Part shown: in pieces, positions 8,225 to 16,308 of the stretch
How the letters are laid out: each line of letters opens with the position of its first letter
Position numbering within the stretch: the stretch's first letter is position 1
From: Phycisphaerales bacterium
GTDB taxonomy: Bacteria > Planctomycetota > Phycisphaerae > Phycisphaerales > UBA1924
Assembly (NCBI GenBank): GCA_020853815.1
Contig: JADYYE010000014.1
Location: 1-47,028, forward strand
Direction of reading: 5' to 3'
DNA length: 47,028 nt
Position numbers and translations under genes: made by a program
The notes under the pieces: model-generated
Databases searched by the model: none
What the model was told of the DNA's origin: nothing
Seen by the model: only the letters and a program-made list of their open reading frames with translations

Positions 8225-9720
8225 CGCGTCGTCTCCCGCGATCGACCGATCAACCGTCCCCAGGCTGGCTCGCGTCTGGGCGAGTATTCCATCGGCCGAC
8301 ACGACTTCCGAACGACTTCGCGCGCTTGCGCGAGATCGGTGATCTCACCGATTCCCATCAATTGCACCATGACATTGCCCATCGCGGTCGCTTCGCTCGG
8401 GCCCGCGAGCACACGGCGGCCGGTCGCGTCCGCGGCCATCTGGTTCAGCAGCGTGTTCTTCACGCCGCCGCCCACCAGGTGGATCGTGGCGATGGTTCGA
8501 CCCGTGAGGCGCTCGATCTGGTCGATCGTCCTCGCGTAGGCGGCCGCGAGCCCTTCGAGGCACGCTCGCACGAGTTCGCCGGGCGTGGTCGGTTCGGGAT
8601 CACCGACCTGCTTCGCGAGAGATTGCACTTTCCTAATCATGTCGCCCGCGAGCGTCAGTTCCGGCGCGTCGACGTTGATCCGCGAACGGAACGGCGCGGC
8701 CCGCTCGGCTTCGGCGGCGAGTTGCTCATAGGTCATGTCCACGCCGCGGCGGGCCAGGTCGCGCTTGATCTCCTGCACGAGCCAGAGCCCGATGACGTTT
8801 TTGAGGAAGCGGGTCGTGCCCGATACGCCGTGCTCGTTGGTGAACTCGGCGGCACGGGCCTCTTCGCTGACGATCGCGCGATCGAGTTCAACGCCGAGAA
8901 GCGACCATGTGCCGCTGGAGAGATAGCAACTCTGCTCGCCCGAGAGGGGCGTGCCGACGACGGCGCTGGCGGTGTCGTGGGCGGCGGGCGCGATGACACG
9001 AATGGAGGGTGAGAGGCCCGCATCCCGCGCGACCTCGGGAAGCAAAGGGCCGAGCGGCGTACCGGCCTGAACGATGTTGGGCAGGATTTCTGGGGGCAGG
9101 CCGATCGCGCGCAGCACGTCGTTCGACCAAGCACGGGTCTTGGCGTCGAGAAGCTGCGAGGTCGAGGCGATCGATTGCTCCGTGCACGCCACGCCGCTCA
9201 GCATGAAGTGGAAGAGGTCGGGCATGAAGAGCAACCGGCCCGCGGCCTGGAATATCGACGGTTCACGCACGACCCAGCCCGCGAGCTGCGAGGACGTGTT
9301 CAACGCCATCGAACGGATGCCAGTAAGGCCATAGATTCCGGCCCGGCCGAGTTTGTTGTCAAGCAGAGCCAGGCCCTCGGCGTGTTCTGGATTGCGATAG
9401 CAGCGCGGCAGCGCGAGCAACGCCCCGTCCTTGCCGAGCAGGGCAAAGTCCACGCCCCAGGTGTCGACACCGACGCTTGCAATTTCCACGCCATGCTCAG
9501 CCGCCCACGCCGCGGCACGCTTCAATCCTTCGCGGATTTCACGCCAGATGAGCGGGAGGTCCCACGTTTGAGCGCCGGGCGCGTCCGGGGCTTGCGGCGC
9601 CGGCGCGTGGAGAAAGCGGTGCGCTTCGTGGAGCGACAGTTCGCCCGCGCGAAGCACCCCGATCATGACGCGCCCCGATTCCGCGCCAAGATCGATCGCG
9701 ATGGACCCGCGTGCCCCCAA
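8221..9720 (-). CDS. rhaB: Rhamnulokinase
   Basis: A 499-aa FGGY-family carbohydrate kinase that phosphorylates L-rhamnulose at O1 with ATP. The N-terminal phosphate loop is AIDLGAESGRVMIGV. VGVDTWGVDFALLGKDG carries the substrate-site Asp, followed by PDLFHFMLSGV and YLSSGTWSLLGVELD. The C-terminal nucleotide site reads HLVGGGVKNTLLNQMAADA and AGPSEATAMGNVM, typical of rhamnulokinases. The start is TTG at 9720 with GGAG seven bases before it. rhaEW ends 40 bp upstream on the same strand, and the class II aldolase gene overlaps its stop by ATGA. Complete and ordinary. Confidence 0.94.
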   Translation of the reverse strand: MGARGSIAIDLGAESGRVMIGVLRAGELSLHEAHRFLHAPAPQAPDAPGAQTWDLPLIWREIREGLKRAAAWAAEHGVEIASVGVDTWGVDFALLGKDGALLALPRCYRNPEHAEGLALLDNKLGRAGIYGLTGIRSMALNTSSQLAGWVVREPSIFQAAGRLLFMPDLFHFMLSGVACTEQSIASTSQLLDAKTRAWSNDVLRAIGLPPEILPNIVQAGTPLGPLLPEVARDAGLSPSIRVIAPAAHDTASAVVGTPLSGEQSCYLSSGTWSLLGVELDRAIVSEEARAAEFTNEHGVSGTTRFLKNVIGLWLVQEIKRDLARRGVDMTYEQLAAEAERAAPFRSRINVDAPELTLAGDMIRKVQSLAKQVGDPEPTTPGELVRACLEGLAAAYARTIDQIERLTGRTIATIHLVGGGVKNTLLNQMAADATGRRVLAGPSEATAMGNVMVQLMGIGEITDLAQAREVVRKSCRPMEYSPRREPAWGRLIGRSRETTR

Positions 9721-9759
9721 TCAGAGTCTCCGACCGCGACCGGAGCGGCCGCGGCTGTG

Positions 9760-11949
9760 CTAACGCATGAACGCCTCGACCAGACCGCCGTCGACGCAGA
9801 AGACCTGGCCCGTCGTCTTCGACGAGCGATCGCTGGCCAGGAACCAGATCGCCTCGGCCTGATCGGCGGGCGTGATCGGCGTCTTGGTCAGCGTCCGCTG
9901 GGCGTAGAAGTCGGCGAGCTTGGCGCGCAGCGCTTCGGTGTCGGCCTTCTCATCGAACGCGATCTTGTACTTGATCAGCGAGGCGATCACGCGGTCGCGC
10001 GGGAACATCGTCGAGCCCGCGACGACGGTCGCGGGCGCCACCGCGTTGACGCGCACCAGCGGCGCCAGCTCGATCGAGAGCTCTCTCGCCAGGTGATTGG
10101 CGGCGGCCTTGCTGGTGTCGTAGGCAAAGCTGCCGCGCTTCGAGACCATGCCGTTGACGCTGGTCGTGAGCACCATGCTGGCGCGAAGGCCTTGCGAGCG
10201 GAAGATCGCGGTCGCCTCGTCGGCGATGAGGTACGAGCCCATCACGTTGACATCGAAGGTCTTCTTCCAGGCCTCGTCGCTGATCGAGCCCGCCGCGTCG
10301 GGCGCGACATAGACGCCGGCGGTGACGATGAGCATGTCGATCCCGCCGTAGGCCATGAGGGCGCGGCGGAGCATGGCGCGAACACTGGCGCGGTTGGTGA
10401 TGTCGACCTGGGCCGCCAGGGCCGGGCCGCAGGAAGAGACGCCAGTGCCCGCGACGCCGATGCCCTCGCCGTGCAGCTTGACGAGCTCGGCGGCGGTGGA
10501 TTCCGCGTCGTTCAACGCAAGATCGGCGCAGACGACATGGGCGCCGTCCTTGGCGACGCGGTGCGCGACCGCCTTGCCGATGCCGTTGCCCGCGCCGACG
10601 ACGATCGCCACCTTCCGGCCCATCTCGGGCTCGGGAGGCATGCGTTTGAGCTTGGCCTCTTCGAGCAGCCAGTACTCGATGTCGAAGGCTTCCTGCTCGG
10701 GGAGCGCGATGTAGCGGTCGATCGCCTCGCTCCCGCGCATGACCTCGACGGCGCAGTTGTAGAACTCGGCCGTGACGCGCGACTCGCTCTTGTTCTTGCC
10801 CCACGCGATCATGCCCACGCCGGGGATCAGGATCACCGTCGGGCTCGGGTCGCGCATCGCGGGCGAATCGGGTCGCTTGCAGCGCTCGTAGTACGCCGCG
10901 TAGTCCTTGCGGTACTGCGCCAGCCCCGCCTCGATCGCGGCCCTGAGCTGATCGATCGACTGGCCGGGCAGCCAATCGGCGAGCATGGGGCGGATCTTGG
11001 TGCGGAGGAAGTGGTCGGGGCACGAGGTGCCGAGCATCGCCAGGCGCGGCGCGTCGCTCGAACACACGAACCGCAGGATCGCGTCGTCGGTCTGGACCGT
11101 GCCGATGAAGCGACGCTCCGCGGAGATCTTGCCGCGCAGCCAGGGAAGGATGTCCGCGAGCAATTCGTCGCGTTTTTCGGCGGGCATGGGCGCGCAACGC
11201 GGGCCGCCGAAGGTCTTGTCTCCCTTGTCGCGAGCCTCGATGAATCGGGCGGCCTTTTCGATGAGGTCGAGGGTCAGCTCGTAGCACGCCTTGTCGTCGT
11301 CGGCCCAGTTGATCAGGCCGTGCTGGCCCAGCACCACGCCTCTGCCCTTTGGGTGCTTTTCGCAGATGTTCATGAGGACGAGGCCCAGATCAAAGCCCGG
11401 GCGTTGCCAAGGGGTCCAGATCACGTCATCGCCGTAGACCTCGCGGGTCAGTTCAGCGCCGCGGGCGCACGCCGCGATCGAGATCACCGCGTTGGGGTGC
11501 ATGTGATCGACGTGTCGACGCGGCACAAACGCGTGGAGGGGCGTGTCGATCGACGAGGCGCGCGGATTCAGGTTGAACGTGCAGTGCGAGTATGCACCGA
11601 CCATCTCGTCTTCGATAGGGGTCTTGGGCCCGCGGGCAGGGGCGTTGCCCCAGACGCGCTGAAGCCCCTCCAGCTTTGACATGTAGAGCGAGGCGAAGAG
11701 CCCCTTGTTGGCGGTGCGGAGGTCGCCGCCGCTGCCCTTGACCCAGAGGACATCGAGCGTCTCACCCGTGAGCGGGTCGCGCTCGTTGATCTTGGAGGAT
11801 GTGTTGCCGCCGCCGGTGTTGGTAATGCGTTGATCGCTCCCCAGGATGTTCGAGCGGTACACGAGGCGGGCCAATGGGTCCATGGCCCCGGCCTTGGCGT
11901 CGTCCCACAGGTGGCGAACATGACGGTACTCTGAAGGCTGTCGTGACAT
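9760..11949 (-). CDS. rhaEW: Bifunctional rhamnulose-1-phosphate aldolase / L-lactaldehyde dehydrogenase
   Basis: A 729-aa fusion. The N-terminal part (to about residue 440) is a class II aldolase with GGGNTSSK (46-53), the zinc histidines in VDHMHPN (149 and 151) and GQHGLIN (209). The C-terminal part (about 445-729) is a short-chain dehydrogenase with VVGAGNGIGKA (cofactor glycines from 451), active-site Ser 596 in TTSVNG, and Tyr609/Lys613 in AYDTSK. This is the known RhaEW type: the aldolase gives DHAP and L-lactaldehyde, and the dehydrogenase oxidises lactaldehyde to L-lactate. ATG at 11949 was chosen because the aldolase homology begins soon after it (SEYRHVRHLWDD); the open frame extends upstream to 12072. 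First gene of the operon, divergent from lutABC, which would consume its lactate. Confidence 0.93.
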   Translation of the reverse strand: MSRQPSEYRHVRHLWDDAKAGAMDPLARLVYRSNILGSDQRITNTGGGNTSSKINERDPLTGETLDVLWVKGSGGDLRTANKGLFASLYMSKLEGLQRVWGNAPARGPKTPIEDEMVGAYSHCTFNLNPRASSIDTPLHAFVPRRHVDHMHPNAVISIAACARGAELTREVYGDDVIWTPWQRPGFDLGLVLMNICEKHPKGRGVVLGQHGLINWADDDKACYELTLDLIEKAARFIEARDKGDKTFGGPRCAPMPAEKRDELLADILPWLRGKISAERRFIGTVQTDDAILRFVCSSDAPRLAMLGTSCPDHFLRTKIRPMLADWLPGQSIDQLRAAIEAGLAQYRKDYAAYYERCKRPDSPAMRDPSPTVILIPGVGMIAWGKNKSESRVTAEFYNCAVEVMRGSEAIDRYIALPEQEAFDIEYWLLEEAKLKRMPPEPEMGRKVAIVVGAGNGIGKAVAHRVAKDGAHVVCADLALNDAESTAAELVKLHGEGIGVAGTGVSSCGPALAAQVDITNRASVRAMLRRALMAYGGIDMLIVTAGVYVAPDAAGSISDEAWKKTFDVNVMGSYLIADEATAIFRSQGLRASMVLTTSVNGMVSKRGSFAYDTSKAAANHLARELSIELAPLVRVNAVAPATVVAGSTMFPRDRVIASLIKYKIAFDEKADTEALRAKLADFYAQRTLTKTPITPADQAEAIWFLASDRSSKTTGQVFCVDGGLVEAFMR

Positions 11950-12190
11950 CTCGTTCCCATCAAACCAGACAGAACACCAACTCGCAACCGCCGGCGAACA
12001 GTTGGCGCGGCGAATCGTGCGAGGAAGACACTTTCCGCTTGCCAAGGTTACGGGATATCCCAACAATTTCAAGCATATTCAGTCAAAATCGGGCATCACT
12101 GTCTCAAACCAAAATCAACATTCACGGCCAAATCGGCCATCCAAACGTACCCACTGCGTTGCGGGCGGGTTGAAAGGCCACGAAAAACCC
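11950..12190. promoter_or_regulatory. Divergent control region between the rhamnose operon and lutABC
   Basis: These 241 bp separate two divergent operons and are visibly more AT-rich than the genes around them (12060-12125). On the plus strand TTGCCA (12039-12044) and AACAAT (12062-12067) stand 17 bp apart as a possible promoter for lutABC. The perfect 10-bp palindrome GGGATATCCC (12052-12061) fills the end of that spacer, where a repressor could sit. A direct repeat CGGCC-AAAT-CGGCC lies at 12125-12138. No regulator gene is present nearby. Site identities are guesses; only the sequence symmetries are certain. Confidence 0.4.
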
Positions 12191-12943
12191 TTGAACGTCG
12201 CTCTTTTCATCACCTGCCTGACCGAGCAATTCGCCCCGAGGGCGGGGGTGGCCGCCACGCTGGTGCTGGAGCGGCTTGGATGCCATGTTCAATTCCCCTC
12301 GGCCCAGACCTGCTGCGGGCAGCCGATGTTCAACACGGGGCACCACGCCGACGCGGCCGTTCTGGCGAGGCGCTGGATCGACGTGTTTGAGGGGTTCGAC
12401 GCGATCGTCACGCCGTCGGGCTCGTGTGCGGCGATGATGAAGGTACACGCGCCGGAGCTTCTGAAGGACGACGCGGCGTACGCCGCCCGCGCGAGGGTGT
12501 TGGCGGGAAAGACCTATGAGTTCGTGGAGTTCCTCTCTCGCGTTCTGCGCGTCGACCTGGCGGCGATGGGCGCTCGCCACGATTCCTCCGCGACGATCCA
12601 TCCGGCGTGTCACCTGCGGGAGCTTGGCCTCATGGACGAGCCGGCGAAGGTGCTGGCGCAGATCCAGGGGATCGAGCTCCGCCCGCTCCCGTCGCGCGAC
12701 GAGTGCTGCGGCTTTGGCGGCGCGTTCAGCGTCAAGCACCCGGCCATCTCCGGCAAGATGGTCCAGAACAAGGTCGCCAACGTCGCGTCGACGCGGAGCG
12801 ACGCGCTGGTGTGCAGCGACGCGGGGTGCGCGATGAACATCGACGGCGCGTGCCGAAAGCGCGGCGTGCGTCAGCGGATCATCTCCGCGCCGGAACTGAT
12901 CGCCGAGTCGCTCGGGCTCTTGGAGCGGGAGCCCCTGCTATGA
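12191..12943 (+). CDS. lutA: L-lactate utilisation protein A (CCG-domain iron-sulfur subunit)
   Basis: A 250-aa protein of the LutA/LldE family, part of the LutABC complex that oxidises L-lactate to pyruvate. Two CCG (cysteine-rich) domains are visible: TCCGQPMFN near residue 37, and ECCGFGGAFSVKH with CSDAGCAMNI in the second half. NVALFITCLTEQFAP matches the family N terminus, so TTG at 12191 was taken as the start; the frame is open upstream to 12002 but that part does not resemble the family. The only purine-rich stretch (AAAGG at 12173-12177) is rather far upstream, so initiation may be weak. Its stop overlaps lutB by ATGA. Confidence 0.9.
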   Translation: MNVALFITCLTEQFAPRAGVAATLVLERLGCHVQFPSAQTCCGQPMFNTGHHADAAVLARRWIDVFEGFDAIVTPSGSCAAMMKVHAPELLKDDAAYAARARVLAGKTYEFVEFLSRVLRVDLAAMGARHDSSATIHPACHLRELGLMDEPAKVLAQIQGIELRPLPSRDECCGFGGAFSVKHPAISGKMVQNKVANVASTRSDALVCSDAGCAMNIDGACRKRGVRQRIISAPELIAESLGLLEREPLL

Positions 12944-14439
12944 ACGAGGGCGTGCTGTTTCCGCCCCTCCCCCACCGCATCGAATCGCGTGCGCCCGCGG
13001 CCGCCCGCGACATCAGCCTGCAGCAGTTCGTGCGCCACGCGACGGTGACGAAGGACGCGGGACGCGTGGACGCGTGCCGGGTAGCGTTCGGCGAGCGGTA
13101 CGACGACCTTCGCCGGCACGCGGGCGCGATCAAGTCGCACACGCTGGATCACCTCGACGCGTATCTCGATCGGTTCGAGGCGGCCGCGACGCGCGCGGGC
13201 GCGACGGTACACTGGGCCGCCGACGCGGCGAGCGCCAATCGAATCTGTCTCGATATCGCGAAGCGGATCAACGCGAAGGTCTGCGTCAAGAGCAAATCGA
13301 TGGCGACGGAGGAGACTCGCCTTCTTCCCGAACTGGAAGCGGCGGGCGTCAAGACGATCGAGACCGACCTGGGCGAGTTCATCGTGCAACTCGACGGCGA
13401 TGCGCCGTCGCACATCGTCACGCCCGTGATCCACAAGAACCGCGCGTCGGTGGCGCGGGCGTTCGTGCGCGACCTGGACGCGCGATACACCGAAGACCCC
13501 GGCGAACTGACCATGATCGCGCGGGCGCACATGCGCAAGCTCTTCGAGCGTGCGGACCTTGGCATCAGCGGCGGGAACTTCCTGATCGCCGAGACCGGCT
13601 CGCTCGTCATCTGCACCAACGAGGGCAACGCCGACCTGACGGTTTCGCTCCCGCCCGTTCATATCGCGCTGGTCGGCATCGAGAAGCTCATCCCGGCGAT
13701 GGAGCACCTGCCGATCTTTCTGAAGCTGCTCGCGCGGAGCGCGACGGCGCAACCCCTTACGATTTATACAACCATTATCACGGGCTGCGTCACGGGCCCG
13801 GCGCGATCCGCTGGGCAACGGTCGGGCGCCGACGCCGACGGGCCTCGCGAACTGCACGTCATCCTGCTCGACAACGGCCGATCGGAACTGCTGCGCGCAC
13901 CGACGCGTGAACTGCTTCGCTGCATCCGGTGCGGCGCGTGTCTGAACGCGTGCCCGGTGTACAAGGCGGTCGGCGGCGGGCACGCGTATGGCTCGGTCTA
14001 TTCGGGGCCGATCGGGGCGACGATCACGCCGCACCTGAAGGGACTGCACAACTATCCCGATCTTGCGACCGCCAGCTCGCTGTGCGGCGCGTGCTTCCAC
14101 GCGTGCCCGGTGCACATCGATCTGCCGTCGCAGTTGATTTCGCTGCGAGAGCAGGCGGCCCAGCGGCACATCAGTCCCGCGCCGGAACGGGCGGTGATGA
14201 AGCTCTGGCGCTGGATCATGCAGTCGCCGACGCGGTATCGAATCGCGTCCGGGCTCGCGAGGTTCGTACTCTCTCGCCTCGAAGACGTGGATATTCCGCT
14301 CCCGGGCCCGCTGGGCGCGTGGACCTCTTGCAGAACGACGCCACGCCCGGGCGCGATCGACTTCCGCGCATGGTGGAACGAGCGAGAGCGAACAAAGGAC
14401 AACGACCATCGGCCCGCGAGCGATCGGGGGCGTGCATGA
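12940..14439 (+). CDS. lutB: L-lactate utilisation protein B (iron-sulfur oxidoreductase subunit)
   Basis: A 499-aa LutB/LldF protein. The N-terminal two thirds are the LUD domain (SKSMATEETRLLPELEAAG, ISGGNFLIAETGSLV, and PPVHIALVGIEKLIP). The C-terminal part is a ferredoxin-like module with two 4Fe-4S cysteine clusters, CIRCGACLNACPVYK and CGACFHACPVH. It passes electrons in L-lactate oxidation together with LutA and LutC. The ATG at 12940 overlaps the lutA stop, and the lutC ATG overlaps its stop. Length and motifs are complete. Confidence 0.94.
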   Translation: MNEGVLFPPLPHRIESRAPAAARDISLQQFVRHATVTKDAGRVDACRVAFGERYDDLRRHAGAIKSHTLDHLDAYLDRFEAAATRAGATVHWAADAASANRICLDIAKRINAKVCVKSKSMATEETRLLPELEAAGVKTIETDLGEFIVQLDGDAPSHIVTPVIHKNRASVARAFVRDLDARYTEDPGELTMIARAHMRKLFERADLGISGGNFLIAETGSLVICTNEGNADLTVSLPPVHIALVGIEKLIPAMEHLPIFLKLLARSATAQPLTIYTTIITGCVTGPARSAGQRSGADADGPRELHVILLDNGRSELLRAPTRELLRCIRCGACLNACPVYKAVGGGHAYGSVYSGPIGATITPHLKGLHNYPDLATASSLCGACFHACPVHIDLPSQLISLREQAAQRHISPAPERAVMKLWRWIMQSPTRYRIASGLARFVLSRLEDVDIPLPGPLGAWTSCRTTPRPGAIDFRAWWNERERTKDNDHRPASDRGRA

Positions 14440-15107
14440 ATGACCGCGAGCTCATTCTGTCGCGGGTGCGGGCGGCGCTCGGCCGATCGAACGCGTCCTC
14501 GTCTGGCGAGCAGCCGCCGCGTGCCGAGGAATCGCTGGCGCGGCTGGTTCGCGCCGACGTCGACATTTGCTCGCGGTTCATCGAAGCGGCCAATCGGACT
14601 GGGATGAAAGCGATCCGTGCCTCGCAGGGTTTCCTGAAGAGTGCGCTCGAAGCGGTCCTTCGCGCCGAAACGCCGAATCGCGTGCTGATTGATGTCGCGG
14701 CCCCAGCACTTCGCGCGCCCGCCGACGACGCGTGCCGCACGCTGGGCGTGCCGACCAGCACCGATCCGAGTTCGCGGGCGTTTGATGCCGACCTTTCGAT
14801 CATCGACGCGACCGCGGGAGTCGCCGAGTCCGGCTCGGTGCTGCTGGCGAGCGATGGGCGTCGGCGCTGCGCGTGGATCGTGCCTCCAAAGGTGGTGATC
14901 CTCGTGACATCGAACACGCTTGTGCCCGATCTGCTTGATCTATGGTCGAGCCCGCGCTCGCCGGCGTCTGCGTTCGCGAAGGCCCCGCCGGCCGCGATGC
15001 TGCTCGTCAGCGGCCCGAGTAAAACAGCCGACATCGAGGGCGTGCTCGTCACGGGCGTTCACGGCCCGGGCACGGTGCACGTCGTGCTCGTTGATGACGT
15101 CGAGTGA
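14436..15107 (+). CDS. lutC: L-lactate utilisation protein C (LUD domain)
   Basis: A 223-aa LUD-domain protein, the third subunit of the LutABC complex. The start MNDRELILSRVRAAL is typical for LutC; further family marks are DATAGVAESGSVLLAS, the equivalent of the IAETGS stretch in LutB, and GPSKTADIEGVLVTGVHGPG near the C terminus. ATG at 14436 overlaps the lutB stop (ATGA), so all three lut genes are probably translationally coupled. The gene converges with the dihydropyrimidine dehydrogenase-like gene 14 bp further on, with no obvious terminator hairpin in between. Confidence 0.92.
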   Translation: MNDRELILSRVRAALGRSNASSSGEQPPRAEESLARLVRADVDICSRFIEAANRTGMKAIRASQGFLKSALEAVLRAETPNRVLIDVAAPALRAPADDACRTLGVPTSTDPSSRAFDADLSIIDATAGVAESGSVLLASDGRRRCAWIVPPKVVILVTSNTLVPDLLDLWSSPRSPASAFAKAPPAAMLLVSGPSKTADIEGVLVTGVHGPGTVHVVLVDDVE

Positions 15108-15121
15108 CGCCCGCGGCGAGG

Positions 15122-16198
15122 TTACTCGGCCTCCTCGCGAACCTGCTCCACAAACCGGTCCGCGCTCCACGCCGCGTCCCGCCCGGGCTTTCCGCGTTGC
15201 TTCCTTGCGACCAATCCGGCGTGGCTGGTGAAGTATTTCAGACTGTGCCCGCGGAAATCTTCGATCGAACGGAACGCGTGGCGTTCCATGAACGCACGCA
15301 GGCCGCGCTCGAGCTCCCGAACAAGTCCGTAGCCGCGGATCATCACGCCCGTGCAGACCTGCACCGTCGAGGCGCCGAGCAGGATGTACTGGGGCGCGTC
15401 CTCGCCCGCCTCCACGCCGCCGATCGCGCTCAGCGACGCACGCCCTCGCGTCGCCAGTGCGATCTCCATCGCCATCCGCAGCGCGATCGGCTTGACCGCG
15501 CGCCCGGAATAGCCGCCCGGCGTTGAGAAGCCTTCCACGGTCGGCTCGGGGCGCAGCGTGTTGAGATCAACTCCCATCACGCTCAGGATCGTGTTGATCG
15601 CGGAGATCCCGGCGCACCCCGCGTCGACCGCGGCGCTCGCGACCTCCACGATGCTCGTGACGTTCGGGGTCATCTTTGCCCACACCGGCACGCGCGCCAC
15701 CTCGCGCACCCAGCCGCACACCTCGCGGAGGAGTTCGGGCGACTGGCCCATCGCCGAGCCCATGCGCCGCTCCGGCAGGCCGTGCGGGCACGACATGTTC
15801 AGTTCGATCGCGTCGGCCCCGGCGCGTTGCATCCGCTCGACAACCTCGTGCCACGCCGATCGCCGATACTCTTCCATCACCGACGCGATGAGCACGCGCC
15901 CGGGATAACGCTTCTTCAGCGTCCGAAACTCGTCTTCCCACGTCTCGATCGGGCGATCGCTGATGAGCTCGATGTTTTCCCAGCCGACGATCTCATCGCC
16001 CACGCGCCACCTCGCGTAGCGAGGCGAGACATTCACGATCTTGGTCGAGTCAAGGACGATCGTCTTGCACACCACGCCGCCCCAGCCCTCGTCGAAAGCT
16101 CGAGCGATCACGTTGGCGTTGGTGGACGGAGGTCCGCTGGCGACGATGAAGGGATTCGCCAGCCGCAGGCCGTCGACTTGGACCGACAGATCGATCAT
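15122..16198 (-). CDS. PreA-like dihydropyrimidine dehydrogenase (dihydroorotate dehydrogenase superfamily)
   Basis: A 358-aa TIM-barrel flavoprotein of the DHODH superfamily. It starts LSVQVDGLRLANPFIVASGPP. The active-site stretch ELNMSCPHGLPERRMGSAMGQ holds the catalytic Cys loop of dihydropyrimidine dehydrogenases, and FSTPGGYSGRAVKPIALRM with SAIGGVEAGEDAPQYILLGA is characteristic of PreA/DPYD. Family members reduce uracil or thymine using NAD(P)H through FMN. The usual PreA C-terminal pair of 4Fe-4S clusters is missing, and no preT partner is nearby, so the electron donor is unknown. ATG at 16198 with GGAG eight bases upstream was chosen over the upstream ATG at 16243. It lies 110 bp after prfA on the same strand. 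Confidence 0.85.
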   Translation of the reverse strand: MIDLSVQVDGLRLANPFIVASGPPSTNANVIARAFDEGWGGVVCKTIVLDSTKIVNVSPRYARWRVGDEIVGWENIELISDRPIETWEDEFRTLKKRYPGRVLIASVMEEYRRSAWHEVVERMQRAGADAIELNMSCPHGLPERRMGSAMGQSPELLREVCGWVREVARVPVWAKMTPNVTSIVEVASAAVDAGCAGISAINTILSVMGVDLNTLRPEPTVEGFSTPGGYSGRAVKPIALRMAMEIALATRGRASLSAIGGVEAGEDAPQYILLGASTVQVCTGVMIRGYGLVRELERGLRAFMERHAFRSIEDFRGHSLKYFTSHAGLVARKQRGKPGRDAAWSADRFVEQVREEAE

Positions 16199-16308
16199 CG
16201 AACAGTCTCCGATGGCACGGGCGTTGGCGCGGGCGGATCGCACCGTTCACCAGAACGGCGCGGCGAACCCGGGACTTCCGCCGTCGCGCACATGTTCTCG
16301 CTCAGCTC

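Noticed and set aside
9175..11679. 834-codon open frame antisense to rhaEW and rhaB
   Set aside because: The opposite strand encodes clear enzymes with catalytic motifs; this frame has none.
6207..11949. Planctomycete bacterial microcompartment locus for deoxysugars
   Set aside because: A class II aldolase and rhamnose genes are present, but there is no BMC shell-domain gene and no propanediol or propionyl-CoA enzyme; the lactaldehyde is routed to lactate instead.
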